A stretch of 64,000 bases of DNA from Fratercula arctica (taxonomy: Eukaryota; Chordata; Aves; Charadriiformes; Alcidae), in assembly GCA_947846985.1 (NCBI GenBank), contig CANTUZ010000001.1, positions 37,410,727 through 37,474,726 on the forward strand. Reading direction: 5' to 3'. A program made the position numbers and the translations under genes. The notes under the pieces are model-generated. The model had not been told where the DNA came from and made no database searches. It saw only the letters and a program-made list of their open reading frames with translations. Numbering within the stretch: the stretch's first letter is position 1; every line of letters begins with the position of its first letter. Positions 21,501 to 34,600 of the stretch are shown here, piece by piece.

Positions 21501-22657
21501 TGTTAAATCAATGCCAAAGTGATCAGGGATGAGATCAAGATCAAAGTTCTGATCAGCCCACAGTGGATTCTTCTGTCTTAAATATTAAAAAGAAATTATT
21601 TTAGGAAAAAAAATCACTGGAAAAATAGAAATTTATCCCTGAATCAGCTAATGCATTTCACTGGTATCATCAACCAAATTTTACTCACTGATGAAATGAC
21701 ACCTGGAGAGAAAAATCTAAACATAAACTTAGTGGAGGATATGACCACTGTGGAATTAAAAGAGAATTTAAGTTCTTGAATACAAAAGAGAACCGAAGAG
21801 TTCAAATACCCATGAGAAAGACAACAGGGGGGAAACAAACATTCTAAGATAATGAATATGTATAGCTGCAAAGTACCAGACCTTAAATTGCTGTGAATGT
21901 CTTACACTTGCTGCAAAAGTTTCATGGAAATAGATAGCAGCACAGAAATCTTCAGCAAGTTCTTTAGACTTTAAATCTCCCATTGATTTCAATGGTGTTT
22001 CAAGACCTTACAGTAGCTGGGCTACCATGCCTAGTGGATCTTTGATGTCCTTTTGAGAAAATAGCAAAGTAATGTGTTCAGAGAAAATCTGTGTCTTCCA
22101 TTAACTCTGACAGTTATGGTTCATGCACAAGGAGTGTGATCTTCTTCCTGCCTTATTTGAGGAAGTCAGTACACATAACTCATCTGGCTTGTTGTGTAGT
22201 ATCTAAACTCACTTGTAGACGTAGGACTTCTGTGAGCATGAAAATGTCTTTACATTTTTCAAATGTTCCATGTAATTGTGAATAATTTGTCCTCAGCAAT
22301 AGAGGAGTTAATCACCAACAGAGAATGGAGCTGCTCTTCAGGTCCTGCACGCTGAAGCAAATGAAGCTACTGAAATGCATGAAGACAAGGAAGTCTCCTA
22401 GCTGAGGGTCTTCTCTTGCATCAGCAGAACTCTCTTCTGTTAGTAGTCAGAAATGGTGTGTTAGAATATACAAATATTGATACACTTGTTGTGCAGGTCC
22501 AGCTACATATTCTCTGACTGGCCTTTTTATCCTTTATATCATTCTATTCTCTCCTGAGTTCTTGAATGTCATGAATCACACATGTTCTCTTTTGCTTTTC
22601 AGAAAACCTTGCATGTATTCTTCTCTCACTAATAATCCTAGAAGTCCCGCTGTGGCA

Positions 22658-22678
22658 GGGGGTGGGGGGAGGGAGGGG
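22658..22678 (+). other. G-quadruplex-type motif
   Basis: Four G runs of 5, 6, 3 and 4 are separated by single-base loops (T, A, A). This satisfies the canonical G3+ N1-7 pattern on the plus strand with the shortest possible loops, in otherwise AT-rich DNA. A function is not shown. Confidence 0.7.
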
Positions 22679-22780
22679 ACTGTCCAAGAGTAACCGGGAT
22701 AGAAAGGCCACATGTTAGAAAAATATTAGACAGTCCTGAAGAACATCTCTTGGTACTAGGAGACTATAATTTATACTGTC

Positions 22781-22807
22781 TTTTTTTTTTTTTTTTTTTT
22801 TTTTTTT
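22781..22807. repeat. Poly(T) run, 27 bases
   Basis: An uninterrupted run of 27 T about 100 bases downstream of the G-rich motif. No flanking retrocopy is recognised. Confidence 0.9.
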
Positions 22808-24100
22808 ATTAGACCCTGGCACAATTCTAGACTGGGGTCCTGCTAGCATTCTCCCAAACCATTCCTGGACATGAATTGAGGGTTAATGTAGTCTGGGGAC
22901 TGTTCCCATCAGACAGACTGCATGCACTCCCTGTTCCAGAAGCTAAGACTAGCGTTGTCAGGTGCCATTTCTTGACAGCTGATCTCAGTGCCCAGGAAAA
23001 TTCCCAGGCATGTTTAATTTGTATAGATATAGTCAATACATCCTGCAGTCGATGCATGTGCAGTGCTTGTTACTGTTATCATTTACAATAATTTTAACTT
23101 GTGGTACAGTTAACTGACTGTCCAAAATTATTTGGGATACAATCAGAATATTGAAATGCTTCCAACATTCTTTGAAGCAAGATTTATATGAGTTTTAAAG
23201 GGTGCCATCTACTAACTGTGTTAATCATTAGCAGAGTCGAAAAGAAAACTCATATTCATAAAGTTGTCCACAGTACCCACCATCTGTAGGCCTTATCTTT
23301 ATATGCTGTATCAATGAAATACCATATTCCTTGCACCATTTAGCTGAATAAGACTTGCACAAATCCCTGTAACAGCACTGAAGGTCATCGTCAAGTATCA
23401 GAGATTCTCACATTTTTTAGATTTGTCAGTAGATATACCTAAGGAATATTAAACATCCAAACCTTTCAATAACAATTATCCTTATTAAATAAAATCCTTA
23501 TCAGCTGTATCTTTAGTACAAAAGAAATTACAAGCATCAAGACACATCCATAGCATAAATCCATAGCTGTAGCTGATTTCTGCAAGAGAATATTAATCAA
23601 GAAAAGTTTTAACTTTATCAACTGCACTAATGAAAAGGCATTTTCCATTACTTATTACGCAAAGCTCAATGGGGTGAAGAAGAGCAAATTGTAAGCTTCC
23701 AGATTTTAGCTGATGCATTATTTCTTCAGAAGTATTGTACTTCACAATACTTTTGAAGTACCTTAGATTTCAAATCAAGGAACATACATTTTAAAGGGGA
23801 TTTACACAACAAAATTAATATCTGCCTGGCTTTTCCGTGTGGACATTGCTTGACTTAAAATATAAATTGGTGCATTTATGAAACAAGTTCATTTTTAGGT
23901 AATGATTATAGTGCTGTCGGTATTTATTAAATCAAGACTTTTTTATAATGAAAATATGAGCACTTTTTGTAAAAGCAGTGACCAATATTTAATTGGAATT
24001 ATGTAAAGTGCAGTATAATGAGTCAATTATTATAAAAGCAGAAATCAAAAGGAAAAATGCATGCATGTACGGAAACAGGATTTGGGCCTTACAGTTGAAA

Positions 24101-24140
24101 CAAAAAAAACAAAACAAAACAAAACAAAACAAACAAAAAA
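24101..24140. repeat. (CAAAA)n simple repeat
   Basis: About five to six CAAAA units, flanked by longer A runs and one CAAA unit. This is a short A-rich simple repeat. Confidence 0.85.
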
Positions 24141-27100
24141 ATTAACCAAAAATTTGAGCTGATTTCCATTTTACGTGATTTCTGCCAGATTACAGATCTT
24201 CCAAAAGGTAACATTCATGTTGTGAATCTGGCTCTTACAGCAGTTTTAAGGGCCTGTTATAGTAATGAATGTTTTTAAACCAGTAATCTTTCCAAAAATA
24301 AAAAATAACATTTCCAACTCAAACTACAGTCCAGAAAACTTTATGCCAGACTGTCATCTGACCTATTGTAAATGCGTATTTTACACGTATGACATGCATG
24401 TAATATGGCTAAAGGCAAGTTACAGAATGGCTTTTTCCATGTCACAGAATACTTAATAAAATACCTTGGCTCTACTAGATGAAAATGCAGTGAAACTCAT
24501 ACTCCATGCCTCATCTGGAGAAGCACAAGAGTGTAAAATAGATCTCACTAGTATGCATAGCATACTCCTTCCTGGTCTCTTGTAGTTCTGTCCCATATTT
24601 TGAATGAGCGTTTTCTTCTTTAGAATAGTTGTTACATTTGATATTTAAACATTCAAGCAGATCAAAGAAATAGTTCAGAAATTTGAGTTTCCACCAAGCA
24701 TAACTGATTATCAGTAGAAGGAAAAAAAACATCCCACTGCTTTTCCTAAGATCTTCTGAAACTTCCCAAGGTAAATACAGATCTTCAGGCAAACTGCTTT
24801 TGTAAGACACTTTTACTGACAAATATTTTCTATAACTTTAGCATTGACACGCTGTGTAAAGCAGCCTGGAGACAGGATCAGCAGTGGAATTCTGGCTTAT
24901 CTTCTGTGACGTCACCTGTTCCACCACCAATTTGGAAGAGAGTAAATGTCCTTCAAAATTTCAGTCAAAAACAGTGTTGGTATTTATCCCACTACCACAG
25001 GAGAGATGAAGATAAAATTTAGCCACAATTCTTTATATAATAAACAATACCTTGACTATCCAGAGAAGGATTTGGCAGCTGCAAAATCAGTGTGCTAGAA
25101 ACAAACTGGAAATATGAAGTGGTAATTCCAGAACACGGTACCTTGCCAAAAGTGCTGATCTCAAGTATCTTCCAGGCTTTGGAAATGGCCAACTACTGTG
25201 CTTCAGGCATCGGACCCAAAACAATTGGCTGCAGAGCATGAGTGTTTGTGAGTCAGCACAGGATTCCTATACCAAGGAGGAGAAGGTAAGGAAAATAAAG
25301 CCAGAAAGAGATTCCACTCACTCAAGAAAGGATCTCGCTTTAGTGGTACAAGTAAAGATGACTCAGTGTGTCCAGTGCAGCCAGGCTTTCAGAGTTTCCT
25401 TACACTGTCTAGAGGAGAAGTGGACAAAAAAGTAATGAAAACAGTGTGTCTATGGTAACTTTTCACAGGGACAAAAATAACAACTAAAGCAACAAAAGCA
25501 AAACCATGGGATCTGTGACTTCTCCTAAGACTGTGCTAACCTTGGTTTGGCAAGTCACTGCAAAAGTATTAATTATACCTTCAGTCTTAACAGCTATTCT
25601 GGCTAGTTTTACAAAGGTTAATAATGCTTTCTACATGGCACTGGCTTTCTGATAGCACAGATATAACAAAGATTGCAATCTGGGAAAATGTTTCTTTAGG
25701 ACTTTACTTAGAGCACCTCTCTTTTTAAACCATGGAAGAGTCTCCAGCTACTCCCTTACATGTTTGACACTAACCTACTCCCTTCAGCCTGAGCAAGCAC
25801 TAAAAGAATGAGACTGAGCATAATGTTCTGTGCTGTACTGATTAGCTGGAGAACCACAAAATGTAGACAGTCTTTTTATCCTGGACCTGGATGTTGCTGT
25901 CAAGTTTTCCTTCAAAAATTAAGACGAAATAAGAAGGAGAATTATTCAGGAAATGTAATTTTAAGTAAAGATTACTTCCATTTCTCCCCTGTCCATTCTG
26001 TTCTCTCTTCCTGATTTATCTTCACATGTTCTTCCCATTTCTTCTAGCTGTTGTCCATCAAGACTCAGTTTTATTGATGACATTTACCCACCCCACTGTT
26101 TAGAGGTTGTTTTTTTTTTCCTATGGGATAATTATTATTAATTATGATTCCCAGTAAGGAAGAATAGAATCCATGGTTTTGTCCCTGCTAGGTAGAGTTC
26201 ATTTCCCAAAGCTTTATCTGCACGAAAATTAAGTAGTTGTTCTCAGGGTACCATTTTACTACAGAATGGTTCCATCAGCAAAGCCAGGTGTTTGTTCCCT
26301 GTTACCACCACTTGAAAGTATGTACATTCTTAACACTATCAAGGCTGATTGTAGGGGTCACACCGTAACATGGTCAGTCAAATGATGTGAAATAAAGAGA
26401 ATTATATAAAAAAGAAACAACAAAAGAGGCAGTGAGCTATGGTACATGGAAAGTAACGAGCTGCTAGGACACTGGAAAGAAGGGTGAGGGCAGCTGCCTT
26501 CTGTCAAAAAACCAACACCTCTGAAACTGCACCCTCAACTACATAACCAGGACCAAAGTTGAGAGAAGATACCTCCCACCAACCATCAACCCAACTATCT
26601 CTAGAGGTATCTACTGACTATACAAATCAACTTGAATGGAAATTTCTAAATCATTTGTTCCAAGAATTTGGAACTCATCATTCCCATTTCAATGCAAGAA
26701 CTGAGAGCGAAGAAAACACTGGAATTTTGCAGAAAGAGTCCTTTGTCATGTGTCTTGAGTTTATTCACTATAGGAAAACTAAAGGTTTTCTGAGATAAAT
26801 ACCAATTGTGAATCAGTGTCATCAATGCTACTATGTAGTCCCTCTCATTTCCCACATCAAGGTTTGTCTGAAATAGTGATTTTTATAGAAAAAATATTTT
26901 GCTTTAAAAAGTTATTAATTCTCTATTTGTTTGCTTGTTGATTGAATTGTGGGGTTTTGAGATTCATATTTCACGCTTTTTTTTTTTTTTTTTTTCCACA
27001 TTCAGGAAGAAAGAGAATAGAAAAATATGGTGGTGGTTGTTTCATTGTTGTTGGGGTTTTTTTTACACAATCATTTGACTAAGTACTAAACAATCATGAT

Positions 27101-30100
27101 AAAACAGTGAGTGGTTGGCTGGAGTATGTTGTGATGATTTAAAGGTCATTCAAATCACATATCTGAGGCACAGCAGATTGGGAAATGCAAATAGGAAATA
27201 ACAATTTCCTTCTGAATAATGGAACTTCCATCCAATAGAAAATGCTGGGATTCTGAAATATAGTAATAAACCAAAAATGAGAACAAAACATTGAAATATC
27301 TTGGGAGTTAGGGGGTCAAAAGTATATATTTAAAAAAAAAAAAAAATTTCAATCCTAACAATATTTTTCTTCAGGTGAAGTGAAAGCTTTGCATTGTATA
27401 AAAATAAAAGCTGACATCATTCTGTGCCCAGCACCTGACCCTCAAAGTAATTCCTTTTCCCCACCAACTCTGGTGGAATTCCCAACAATATTGCACTGAG
27501 TTTTAGTACCAGCCCATAGCTGCTTACTTTTCTTGGTAGTGTTCTCAGTACTTCTGCTTCCAAAACTGCAGTCCAAAAACACTGAATGGTACCAGAGGAC
27601 ACCAACACAGGAGCAGTCTTTATTTTTTTGAACCTTTTCATCAACCATCATACATAATATGCTCAAGGTAGGATTTACTGTTATATGACACAGCCAGAAA
27701 AAAAACCTGAAAGAGATATAAAGTTGATTTTTTAAAAATAATTCTTTTTCTATATTTGAAATACAATTCTTAATTTAATTGAACCGAAACATTTTGACAT
27801 CTTAATGAAATTCTTTTGAAAATAAGAATGTGTTCCCATGAATTGTTGATTTTTTCAATCAAGCAACTCTAGAAATACACACTGAATCAACACTTCTAGC
27901 CCCTGTATTCTTCCTTGAATAAAGACAACTGCAGGCAGCTACAGGCAATGAAAATTCAAAATATTTCAGCTGGAGTAAATTGAAAAATTCAGAAGAGGAT
28001 TTCCTGATTTGAAAGGTTAATTACAAACATCAGCATCATGCGCAAATGAAACACTTCTATAGATAGGCAAGGAAAAATATTATATTTCTGTCCAACACTT
28101 TGGTAGTGAGATGAAATGGAACAATTGGTTACACCATTTACCTAAGGTATCACCAAAACTGCTCCTGAGGTTTGGAGGCTGGACCTAAGAGGCCATAAAA
28201 GTAAAGAAATTCCCCTATCAAAGGAGCCTGAACATAAAAGCACAAAGAGATGTGTCAGACTGTAGCTCTCCAAGTTCTCCAGCTTCCACACTGTAGGGTA
28301 TACCACACAGCAACACCGCTCTGCAGCCAGAGATCATTAACAACCTGAGATGTCCACAAGCCCCAAAGTTAAAGCTTCCAATGAAAATGTGACTACTTTT
28401 GGTGGTGCAAGTTTATATAAAAACAAAAGAGTTTTAGTAAACATTCCAGTTTTGGTGACCTGCCCAGTTCTGATAAAAAATCAACGTAAAAGAAAAAACT
28501 GCTGACTAGCTCACCAAACACTGCCAATTACCAACCAGAAAGTGAGAATCAGTCATGACTTAGCTCACTTGGAGCTAGGTGGGGATGAGAACACGGCACA
28601 GCTGAAGGCTTTTGTCAGACCTAGTGTACTAGCCACAGATTAATAATTTAATTTCCTTCTGGCTCTCTGTCTCCAAGGTACTGATGAGCTTTTGACACTA
28701 TTCCTTTACCAGAATTGCAAAACTCCCAGCCCTAGGAGAAGTGTAAGTCAAGAGTTCCTTAAGTTTTAACTCACTTGAATAGTTTCTTTCCCATAATGTA
28801 TTTTTCATCAGGAAGAGATAAAGTTACTGTCATCTAATGCTATTAAGTCATTTACACGATTAAAAAGTAATTGGGAACGAGTATTGTTGGATTTGATGAA
28901 AATATCCCATATCACTTGTCATGTATAATACACCATACCCTTGATACATATGGAGTTTTGAAAGGTGAACTAAAAATGCAATCATTTATGTAATTAAATG
29001 TAGACAGGAACACAAAAACAATGTGGAGGTGTCTATGGTTTGTGATAGACAGTTCATATGTCAGCAGATAAAATAAATTTAAATCATGTTTAATTACCAT
29101 TTTTTGGAAGTTCTCAATTCTTTTTCATAGAAATATTATCATATCATACTACTAAATAGTATTTATTAATTCAATTTAAAAAACACGCTATTAAATGTAA
29201 TTTAAACATTCCTTATAAAACTCAGCTATCCAGTGACTACACACTGGGCTCTAGAAAAAAAAAAAAAAATCACATTAATTACACTGTTTTAATTAAGAAT
29301 ATTTAGAACTAAGGTGGTTGTTCTTCTGTTTCCATGCACAAAAGCCTTTGCATTTTGAAAATCCTGTAATGACCAGCCTCCTTGTCTGCCCTGAAAAGGC
29401 TGAAGAGCCAGGATTGAAGGCTCAAGCTGGGACTTCCAGAGAGAATATCTAGGGCTACTGACTAGGAGAAAAGCACAAAGCATTTGTAACCATGCATCAA
29501 TCTGATATTTTAGGGGAGAAGAACACAGAGGGAGAGTGGGATCGAGAAAGCAAATCGTAAAATCACCTACTTGGGAGCGAAAGTAGATGTATCAAAAGCT
29601 TCATGAAAGGGAATTTTTTAAAAAGTAGGTAGTCAAAATTATGCCTTGGAGCTCATGATGTATCACAATGCTGTTTTGGCTTGCAGAGCTCTCCAGCTCC
29701 TCACACTGGGGAAGCTGCTAATCTGGGAAGCATGACCCTCTGCAATTCTGGAATCTCAGTTAAAGCCTCCCAGGTCAGCCTGAGAGCATGTTTCTGGGGG
29801 TCTGCCAAATTTGCAGCTGGGATGTGGATGGATTGCAGGGGACTGTCAAAGAGCATTATGGTTTCCTGATGGGATCTGCAGCATGTTTCCACTCTGCGTT
29901 GCGACCACTGTTCTGGCAAAACTCGCTTTAAACAACATATCCCACAGAAAATTCTGCAGGATGTGTAACTACAGCAAGGGCAGCACTATGCCTAAAATGC
30001 AATGAAGCAGACTGATGAGATACATCAGTTCCATCAACTCTTCCTTTTCTGATGAGTCCTGTAGGTCTTAATGGTGCCAGCCTCTCCTCTCTTGCCACTC

Positions 30101-30769
30101 CAGCCTAGTCAGGGAAGCCAAGTGATGAAACTGGTTTCATCCTATAGTCAATATCTGCTACACAAAGAGCCACTGGCTCGCCCGGCTCATACCAACTGTT
30201 AGCAAATGACCTGGTTTTAATACTTAAATTAAATAATGACTTAGTCATTTATGTGAAATTTATTACACTATATTTGAGATATAAGCACTAAATTTACTTA
30301 AGTAATGTTTTATTAATTTTTAAAAATTACTTGAAAGAGTAACAAATTCCACTTTCAATTTAAATAATTTAATTCCTTAACTGAGTAATTGTTTTACTTT
30401 ACATTTCCAAAAGTATAAGAAACTCACTATTATGTCATGCTGTGAAACAGCTTTTACCTTTAAAAAAAAATACCCGTGGCTCAGAAATGTTTAAATGTTA
30501 AAGTCACTCTGCTGTCATGATCTCCTCAAAACAGGGAATAATAACATGTATAAAATACATATTAGTCCATAAATTCCAAATTTTAATCATTATTCAAATA
30601 TCAAATTTTATTTAATTGATATGCCATCCTAATAATTAAGTTATAGTTTATTTTACTGCAGATAGTGAAAACTATAACATGGAGAAGTCAATTGATATCC
30701 TTATCTTGTAAAAGCAGAGGGTAGAACCCTTAACTCTGCATTAAGTCCATAAACAAAGGTTGCCTACCG

Positions 30770-31623
30770 GCAAAAACAAAGAAAAAACAGGGGGAGAATA
30801 TATCTTCTTTCCTCGGGAAAGCTTGGTGACTTGAATGTTTTTTGGAGAACCTGTCTGGCCCACTCAACCACCCTCTCCGTGGGCACTGCCATGCTCCCAC
30901 CTCAAAGGCAGGGTCCTGGAAAAGACAGAGTGAAGGGCAACAAGGACGCTCAACGTTGTCCTTACGAAGAACAGTTTCCTTAAGAGGAAAGAATCATTCT
31001 TCTTGGGATGGATCGAATAAGTTAAATAGGTGCTTTCAGCCTGGAACAGAGGTGAATTGAGGGAGATGTAAAAGTTAGTAGGGGATAAAATCATGAATTT
31101 CAGAGACGGGGGGAATACTGCAGTTGGGGCTGCAGGGCGGCCTCTGTGAGGAGAGGCCGGGGCTGCCCCGAGCCGGACACAGCCGGTTCCAGCCGGCTCC
31201 AACTGACCCACCGCAGGGCACGGCTGGGCCTCGCAGCCGAGGTGGTGGCACCTCGGGGAACTTATATTTAAAAAAGAGTGAAAAACGCTGCACAGCAGCT
31301 GTGAGAGAGAGGAGTGCAACAATGTGAGAAAAACAGCCCTGTGGACACCAAGATCAGTGAAGAAGGAGCTGGAGAAGGTACCGCAGGTATTGGAGCAGAG
31401 ATTCCCCAGCAGCCTCTGGAGAAGATCATGGTGATGCAGGTTGTCCCCCTGCAGCACACAGAGGACCACGTCAGAGCAGGTATCCACACTTGCAGCTCAT
31501 GGAGGACCCCACACCGGACCTACAAGTTTTTTCATCTTATTTTCTCCCCATCCTCCTGTTGAGGAGAGAGAGTGAGAGAGCGGCTAGGTGGGTGTCTGGC
31601 TGCTGGCCAAGGTCAAGGCACCA
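30770..31623 (+). repeat. GC-rich LTR remnant (avian ERV type), internally deleted
   Basis: The part from about 31270 to 31520 closely resembles, from memory, a high-copy avian LTR with repeated CTGCAGC...ATGGAGGACC phrases. The part from about 31550 to 31623 resembles the same LTR's 3' end. The middle portion that should hold the AATAAA signal appears to be missing, with a junction near 31525-31535. A GC-rich block (about 31120-31260) precedes a TATA-like TTATATTTAA at 31262-31271, as in an LTR promoter. The left end is uncertain: the purine-rich stretch from 30770 may or may not belong. No internal proviral genes are attached, so it is probably a solo LTR. Confidence 0.5.
31171..31200 (+). 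repeat. Three 10-bp AGCCGG tandem units
   Basis: Three consecutive 10-base units each begin with AGCCGG (31171, 31181, 31191), followed by ACAC, TTCC and CTCC. They lie in the GC-rich block upstream of the TATA-like sequence of the LTR remnant. They could be duplicated GC-box-like promoter elements. Confidence 0.75.
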
Positions 31624-34600
31624 AACTGACTCAGGAAGTCCTTGAACACTGGCATAAAATTACAGAATTATTTTAATCTGCTGAAGACATGTCCTGTGTC
31701 TCACTGTCAGACTATTGGTCTGATCCATAGAGCCATCCCTCTGAATACGAAAAGAACTCCACATCCTGTCAGTGGTGCTCTTCATGGTGATATGACATGT
31801 AGACCTAATATCAGTTGTTAATAGGTGGAAGAAAAGGTAGCTAGATTTACCTCAGAAGAAGCAAAGTGGTTTATCTTTACAGTGCCCTATATTAGCACAT
31901 ACACAAAGTCAATTTTTAGAGGAAAGTAGTATAACAAAAAAAAAAAACAAAAACCAAACAAACAAAAAACTAGACCAACAGGAGTTTTATTTGGCAAAAT
32001 CATCTATATCTCTCTCCTTGTACATAGACAAAAATCTCTTTTTGAGTTTAATAGTGCTTTCAGTCCAAAACGGTAAGTATGGCTGGAGATATAAACGAGA
32101 GACCACATGCTGCTTTTACTCAGAAGGGTAACCTCAATATTTGAAGTGAGATTATAGACTAAATTACTCAAGCCCTGCTATTTTACCAATACCTTCCAGC
32201 AATTCCTCCTGGGTTTTTAGAAGGCCCACATAACTTCTCATTATACAGTGCAAAGAAATCAACAACAACAAAGACTCACAGGATGTACCACTGAAAAACA
32301 TACTGATACAGATGAAATGAAGAGAGAGGAAGTGCAAATGATAACACAGGGAAGCCAAAGTGGCTTGCACATCTTTGCTATCCAGATTAGACTAATATGG
32401 AAATTGCTACAGGGAAGTCAAATACTGGGGACTTAATACAATGTAAGAATTATAGCTACATCAGTTCTCAAATAACACAGCAAAAGGTTTACCCTGTTGA
32501 CTAGATGTCATTTTCTGCCAAATCTGGAAAGCTAAAAGCTATCAAATCTGATTCTGAAGATTTCAATAAATTAAGACAGGCAGAGCCCATTTGCTTAAGA
32601 AGCAGAGTGTGCACTGGCATAAGAAAAATGTCACTGAAGAGTGGGTTAAATAAAACCAAATAATATAAGGTTTGAATTGTTAAGGTAGTTCAAGATGGCA
32701 ATGTCATGCATACTTTCCAGCCTGTTCTTTGAACTTGCAGGTGTATCTCACCTTGAATGAAAATATTATCTGCCAGTAAGAACTTTAGTAAGGTCTAACT
32801 TACCAAGAAAAGAAAGCACCCATCATTTTAGGAGCTATGTTAAGGCAAAATCTGTGTTATATGATTTTAAAAAGATAAAATCATCCCAATATAATATAAA
32901 ATGTGAAAACTAGACAGAATTCTGTCTTCCACATGTTACAGCACCTGGGCAAAAGAAAACCTTTCCATTCTGCAATGTGATAGGAAGTCAAAGGATTAAT
33001 GCTAATACCAGAACAACTGATACTCAAGAAAAATGTGTGCATTATCACTCTGCCCATTCCCCTCAACAAACTCTTAAAACAGCAGTCAGGAAAGCACCAG
33101 CTCAAAAAGAATGAATGGCATATGTGCTGTGTTTCTGGCTGATAGCACGGTGTCCAGGTAGTGAGACAATGACAAATTCCATCACACGCTGCTGAGAAAT
33201 AATTATACACATTGAAGTCAATTAGGACTAGAGTTCCAGCATTTTCTAGTGACCTGCAGCTCTTGTGTATATCAATTTTAATTGTGGATGCTTTTTTGCC
33301 AGGAGTTCAAAACCAAATGGTATGAACAAATTATGTGGCATCATTTAACCCTCATCCGCTCAGTAAGTATGGTTCACCATGATTCCAAAATCAAACAAAC
33401 AATTAACATGTTGAATTTTAAGTCAATTATATCCAACTAATCTCCAATTACCTGTCTACTATTTCTGCTTCAGTTCGGTGATGTATATAAAATTTAAAGA
33501 GCTCTAGAAAAAAAAAAAAAAAAAAAAATTAAGGAGCACTAAAGAGAAGTGTACTTTTATGTTAAAGTCATTCCTGAGAACACCTGTGAACTGCTGAGTT
33601 TAATTGGGCTACATCTGCTCCTGATTTTGTGAGTTCTGACTGATTATCTGCCCTTATACTGTATTGAGTTGTCTCTTCCTTCTTCCTTTCCACATGTCTT
33701 TTTGGGATAGTTTATTCAGAATGACACACCTGAGAAATGAGCAACCTAAAAATCTGCAAGCTGTGTAAGAGGTGGTAGTTCTCAGAGACATTCAAAAGGC
33801 GGACAAATTCACAGGCTTAGTTGTTATGGTTTCAAAAAGAATAACTCTGGCAAGGACGTGGCCTTATACTGACCTCCCAGAGAACAATAGTCATGGGGAT
33901 TCAAAAATAGAAACATAAGGAGACATGACAGTTTCCAGGTGAAACGTTTCTGCCCCACAATGTGAAAACAACGCTCGAGTTGCTTTCTTCAAGGGAATTC
34001 CATGCACCATCGCAGGAGACAGTACAAGGCCATATCATGTCCTGAAATGCACTTTATGTCTGCTCATTTTATGCAACGTGAGTTATACTGATTCATTGTG
34101 GCAAAAATCCTACTGACTTCCTGGATCAGATTCTTAGTGCATCTTTATGAGCCAGAGCAGCAGTAAATCACTATTATCTCAATGGATTTGGAAACAGAAA
34201 AGAAAGAGGAGAGAGAGTATCACAAGGCTGAACATAAGCAAGACTGTAGTAGAGATCAAAATTTGAGTCCAAAACCCTTATTCTGCTACTACTTTTCTTA
34301 TTAAATGTTCTTCTGTTTGAATGAAAAGCTATCTGAGCTCCCAGTTTTGCTCCTCAGAACTGCCCCTTTCTGGGTTTTCCTGCCTCAGTCCCATTGCAAA
34401 TGCTTCATTCCTATTAGAGACACAACCCAATCTGCATTCCCAGAACACACAAACATTTGGAGAAACAGACAGCTCACAAAATGTTGACAATTTGATTTAG
34501 AGAGGAAGGTCAAGTTGTACCTACATATACTGTCATAGCCTAGTAGAATGAACACTGCAATAGGTGGGAAATTCAGGTTCATTGTCCTGCTCAGCGTTAG

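Larger units (their letters stand above)
17746..30769. other. Long noncoding stretch, simple repeats only
   Basis: Thirteen kilobases without a supportable gene. Open frames are 60-103 codons with no recognisable motif. Visible landmarks are T runs at 18540-18566, 22781-22807 and 26977-26995, a G-run motif at 22658-22678, a (CAAAA)n tract at 24101-24140, a small palindrome at 21980-21995 and a short hairpin at 23730-23752. It may be intergenic or intronic; the sequence does not decide. Confidence 0.55.

Noticed and set aside
30864..31487. 207-codon open frame on the minus strand
   Set aside because: It lies across the GC-rich LTR remnant, and its composition (Ser/Leu/Pro-rich) reflects GC content. 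No domain is recognisable and the repeat reads better as an LTR on the plus strand.
32881..33210. 109-codon Cys-rich minus-strand frame
   Set aside because: Cysteines show no regular spacing, and the frame lies in AT-rich DNA with no other gene signal. Most likely chance.
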